The notes below the pieces were generated by a model, which was given only the letters and a program-made list of their open reading frames with translations, made no database searches and was not told the origin of the DNA. DNA of 64,000 nucleotides from WQZF01 sp031556405. Lineage in GTDB: Bacteria > Pseudomonadota > Gammaproteobacteria > Burkholderiales > Rhodocyclaceae. This document shows, piece by piece, positions 62,150-64,000 of the stretch. The stretch covers positions 1-64,000 of the forward strand of contig JAVBTC010000032.1 in the NCBI GenBank assembly GCA_031556405.1, read 5' to 3'. The translations under genes and the position numbers were made by a program. How positions within the stretch are numbered: position 1 is the first letter of the stretch; each line of letters begins with the position of its first letter.

Positions 62150-64000
62150 TCAACTCGGCGCATTGTCTCCGCCCAGCAAAGCCCGCATTGCCGCCAGCCG
62201 TGCGCTGGCGGTGGCCTTGTCGGGCAGGGCGGCGGCTTTCGTGCCGGAAAACTTGAGATCGTCGCGACCCATTTCGTCGATGAAACGCGACGGCTCGACG
62301 GCGACCCATTCCCGCCCCTGGCTGCGTTTTTCGCAATAGGAAAGCGAAAGACTGCGTTGCGCGCGGGTGATGCCGACGTACATCAAACGCCGCTCCTCCT
62401 CGATTTTCTCCGGTGCCAGCGATTCACGGTGCGGTAATAGCCCCTCTTCGACTCCGACAAGAAACACATGCTTGAATTCCAATCCCTTGGCCGCGTGCAA
62501 CGTGGAAAGCTGAATACCGTCGAATTCGCTGTCCTCCTTGTCGAGCAGATTGATCAGCGCCACGGTCTGCGCCAGGTCGAGCAGGGTCTTTTCGTCCTCC
62601 TCGCCCTTTTTCGTCAGCCAGGCGCAGAATTCCTGCACGTTGCCCCATTTCGTCTGTGCCGGCTGCGGGTCCTCGTGGTCGAACAACCAGGCCTCGTAGC
62701 CGATCGCCGCGATCAGGTCGGAGAGTACTTCCCCCGCCGCTTCCTTGGCCGCACGTGTCTCCATGCGGTTGATGAAATGGCAGAACTCCAGAAGCGGCTC
62801 GCTCTGCCGCGCGGAAACCCGTTGCGCGAAGCCTTCCTCGAACGCGGCGGCGAACAGCGAAAGATGGCGCTCGCCGGCATAGGCGCCGAGCGCTTCCAGC
62901 GTCTGCCCGCCGACCCCGCGCCGTGGCGTCGTGACGGCGCGGATGAACGCCGGATCGTCGTCGGAATTCACCAGCAGGCGCAGATAGGCGCAGATATCCT
63001 TGATTTCGCTCTTGTCGAAAAATGACTGGCCGCCGGAGATGAGGTAAGGCGCGCGCTGGTTGCGCAACTGCTGCTCGAAAAGCCGCGCCTGATGGTTGCC
63101 GCGATAAAGGATCGCGTAATCGGCAAAGCGCGTGCGGTGCTCGAACTTGTGCGCCAGCAGCTTCATCACCACGCCTTCCGCTTCCGCCTCCGGGTCCTTG
63201 TGCGCGCCGACCTGAATCGCGTCGCCGTGCCCGAGCTCGGACCACAGCCGCTTCTCGAACAGTTTCTCGTTGTGTGCGATCAGCGTGTTGGCGGCCTTCA
63301 GGATGCGCACCGTCGAGCGGTAGTTCTGTTCGAGCTTGATCACCTTGAGTTCCGGATAGTCGCGCGGCAGATTGCGCAGGTTCTCGATGTCGGCGCCGCG
63401 CCAGCCGTAGATCGCCTGGTCGTCGTCGCCGACGGCGGTGAACTGCGCGCGCACGCCGGTCAGAAGCCGCAGCAACTGGTACTGGCAGGCGTTGGTGTCC
63501 TGGTATTCGTCGACGAGCAGGTAACGCAGGCGGTTCTGCCATTTCTCGCGGATTTCCGGGTGCGTCGACAACAGCGTCACCGGCAGCATGATCAGATCGT
63601 CGAAATCGACCGCCTGATATGCCTTGAGCGTTGCCGCATAATTGCGGTAGGCGCGCGCGGCGAGCGCCTCGGCCTCATCGGCGGCGTTTTTGGCGGCATG
63701 GTCGGGAGAGATCAGCGCGTTCTTCCAGCCGGAAATGATGTGTTGCAGCTTCCGGATCGTCGCCTTGTCGACGCTGCTCGCCAGTTCGGAAACGATGCCG
63801 TAGGCGTCGGTGGCGTCGAAGATCGAAAAACGCGGCTTGTAGCCGAGCGCCTGCGCCTCTTCGCGCAGAATGCGCACGCCGAGCGCATGAAACGTCGACA
63901 GCGTCAGTCCTTCCGGTTTGCTCTTCAACAGCGTGCCGACGCGCTCGCGCATTTCGAGCGCGGCCTTGTTGGTGAAGGTAATCGCCGCGATATGCGCCGG
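62150..64000 (-). CDS. rep: ATP-dependent DNA helicase Rep (3' part; 5' end outside window)
   Basis: 616 codons are present; the N-terminus with Walker A is off the right edge. The visible part starts in motif Ia (PAHIAAITFTNKAALEM). Motif II follows as LLVDEYQDTNACQYQLLRLL, motif III as AVGDDDQAIYGWRGADIENL, motif IV as LEQNYRSTVRILKAAN, motif V near LSTLHAAKGLEFKHVF and motif VI as LMYVGITRAQRSL. This is a superfamily 1A 3'-5' helicase; DATDAYGIVSEL and the overall pattern fit Rep better than UvrD. Rep clears proteins ahead of replication forks. Confidence 0.93.
   Translation of the reverse strand, partial: PAHIAAITFTNKAALEMRERVGTLLKSKPEGLTLSTFHALGVRILREEAQALGYKPRFSIFDATDAYGIVSELASSVDKATIRKLQHIISGWKNALISPDHAAKNAADEAEALAARAYRNYAATLKAYQAVDFDDLIMLPVTLLSTHPEIREKWQNRLRYLLVDEYQDTNACQYQLLRLLTGVRAQFTAVGDDDQAIYGWRGADIENLRNLPRDYPELKVIKLEQNYRSTVRILKAANTLIAHNEKLFEKRLWSELGHGDAIQVGAHKDPEAEAEGVVMKLLAHKFEHRTRFADYAILYRGNHQARLFEQQLRNQRAPYLISGGQSFFDKSEIKDICAYLRLLVNSDDDPAFIRAVTTPRRGVGGQTLEALGAYAGERHLSLFAAAFEEGFAQRVSARQSEPLLEFCHFINRMETRAAKEAAGEVLSDLIAAIGYEAWLFDHEDPQPAQTKWGNVQEFCAWLTKKGEEDEKTLLDLAQTVALINLLDKEDSEFDGIQLSTLHAAKGLEFKHVFLVGVEEGLLPHRESLAPEKIEEERRLMYVGITRAQRSLSLSYCEKRSQGREWVAVEPSRFIDEMGRDDLKFSGTKAAALPDKATASARLAAMRALLGGDNAPS

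Overview
The window looks like a chromosomal segment of a GC-rich betaproteobacterium. The strongest indicator is the gene order: mdh and a GntR regulator diverge, and the GntR strand continues with sdhCDAB, sdhE, gltA, sucA and sucB. Other betaproteobacterial signs are a CNP1-like protein beside RppH, Coq7, polyhydroxyalkanoate (PHA) genes, FmdB/DUF502/aspS, and pilBCD. A Rhodocyclales-like organism is my best guess, but this is inference from content and order, not from a search.

Layout. 1-3365: start of an MFS transporter gene (cut by the window edge) diverging from uvrA. 3427-5770: two unrecognised genes, more AT-rich than their surroundings, probably acquired. 5870-14214: accessory and housekeeping genes (DprE1-like FAD oxidase, permuted papain-fold protein, EAL-HDOD protein, mnmA, a putative transglutaminase-like protein, nudJ, an AlkA-type glycosylase). 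14582-26158: the TCA block. 26336-34079: the PHA block, with two phasins, an acyl-CoA dehydrogenase, a thiolase, a metallo-hydrolase and PHA synthase. 34208-37289: phosphodiesterase, pyrC and a lipoprotein. 37322-38280: the RNase P RNA, facing a candidate small RNA gene. 38279-47706: coq7, a CNP1-like gene, rppH, pyruvate carboxylase, hemE and priA. 48278-49570: a CqsA-family quorum-sensing autoinducer synthase. 49907-60402: ffh, a cytochrome c assembly-type protein, a CorC-type protein, pilBCD, FmdB, DUF502 and aspS. 60446-64000: a small membrane protein, an HDOD protein and the 3' part of a Rep-type helicase gene.

How the genes work together. The TCA genes oxidise acetyl-CoA, pyruvate carboxylase refills oxaloacetate, and the PHA genes store surplus acetyl-CoA as polymer. 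The most interesting signal links to storage. The promoter of the phasin gene at 27135 carries a TGC-N3-GCA site (the core reported for PhaR-type PHA repressors) at a fixed distance from its -35 box. The same site, the same T7 tract and the same spacing recur at about 38030-38055. There they sit in front of an unannotated minus-strand transcript of about 160 nt, with a long stem, a CU-rich linker holding two anti-Shine-Dalgarno motifs, and a strong terminator. I propose this as a storage-coupled small RNA. Other points are a family of AT-rich palindromes placed behind plus-strand genes, DnaA-box-like sites between hemE and priA, and the CqsA homologue without a neighbouring receptor.
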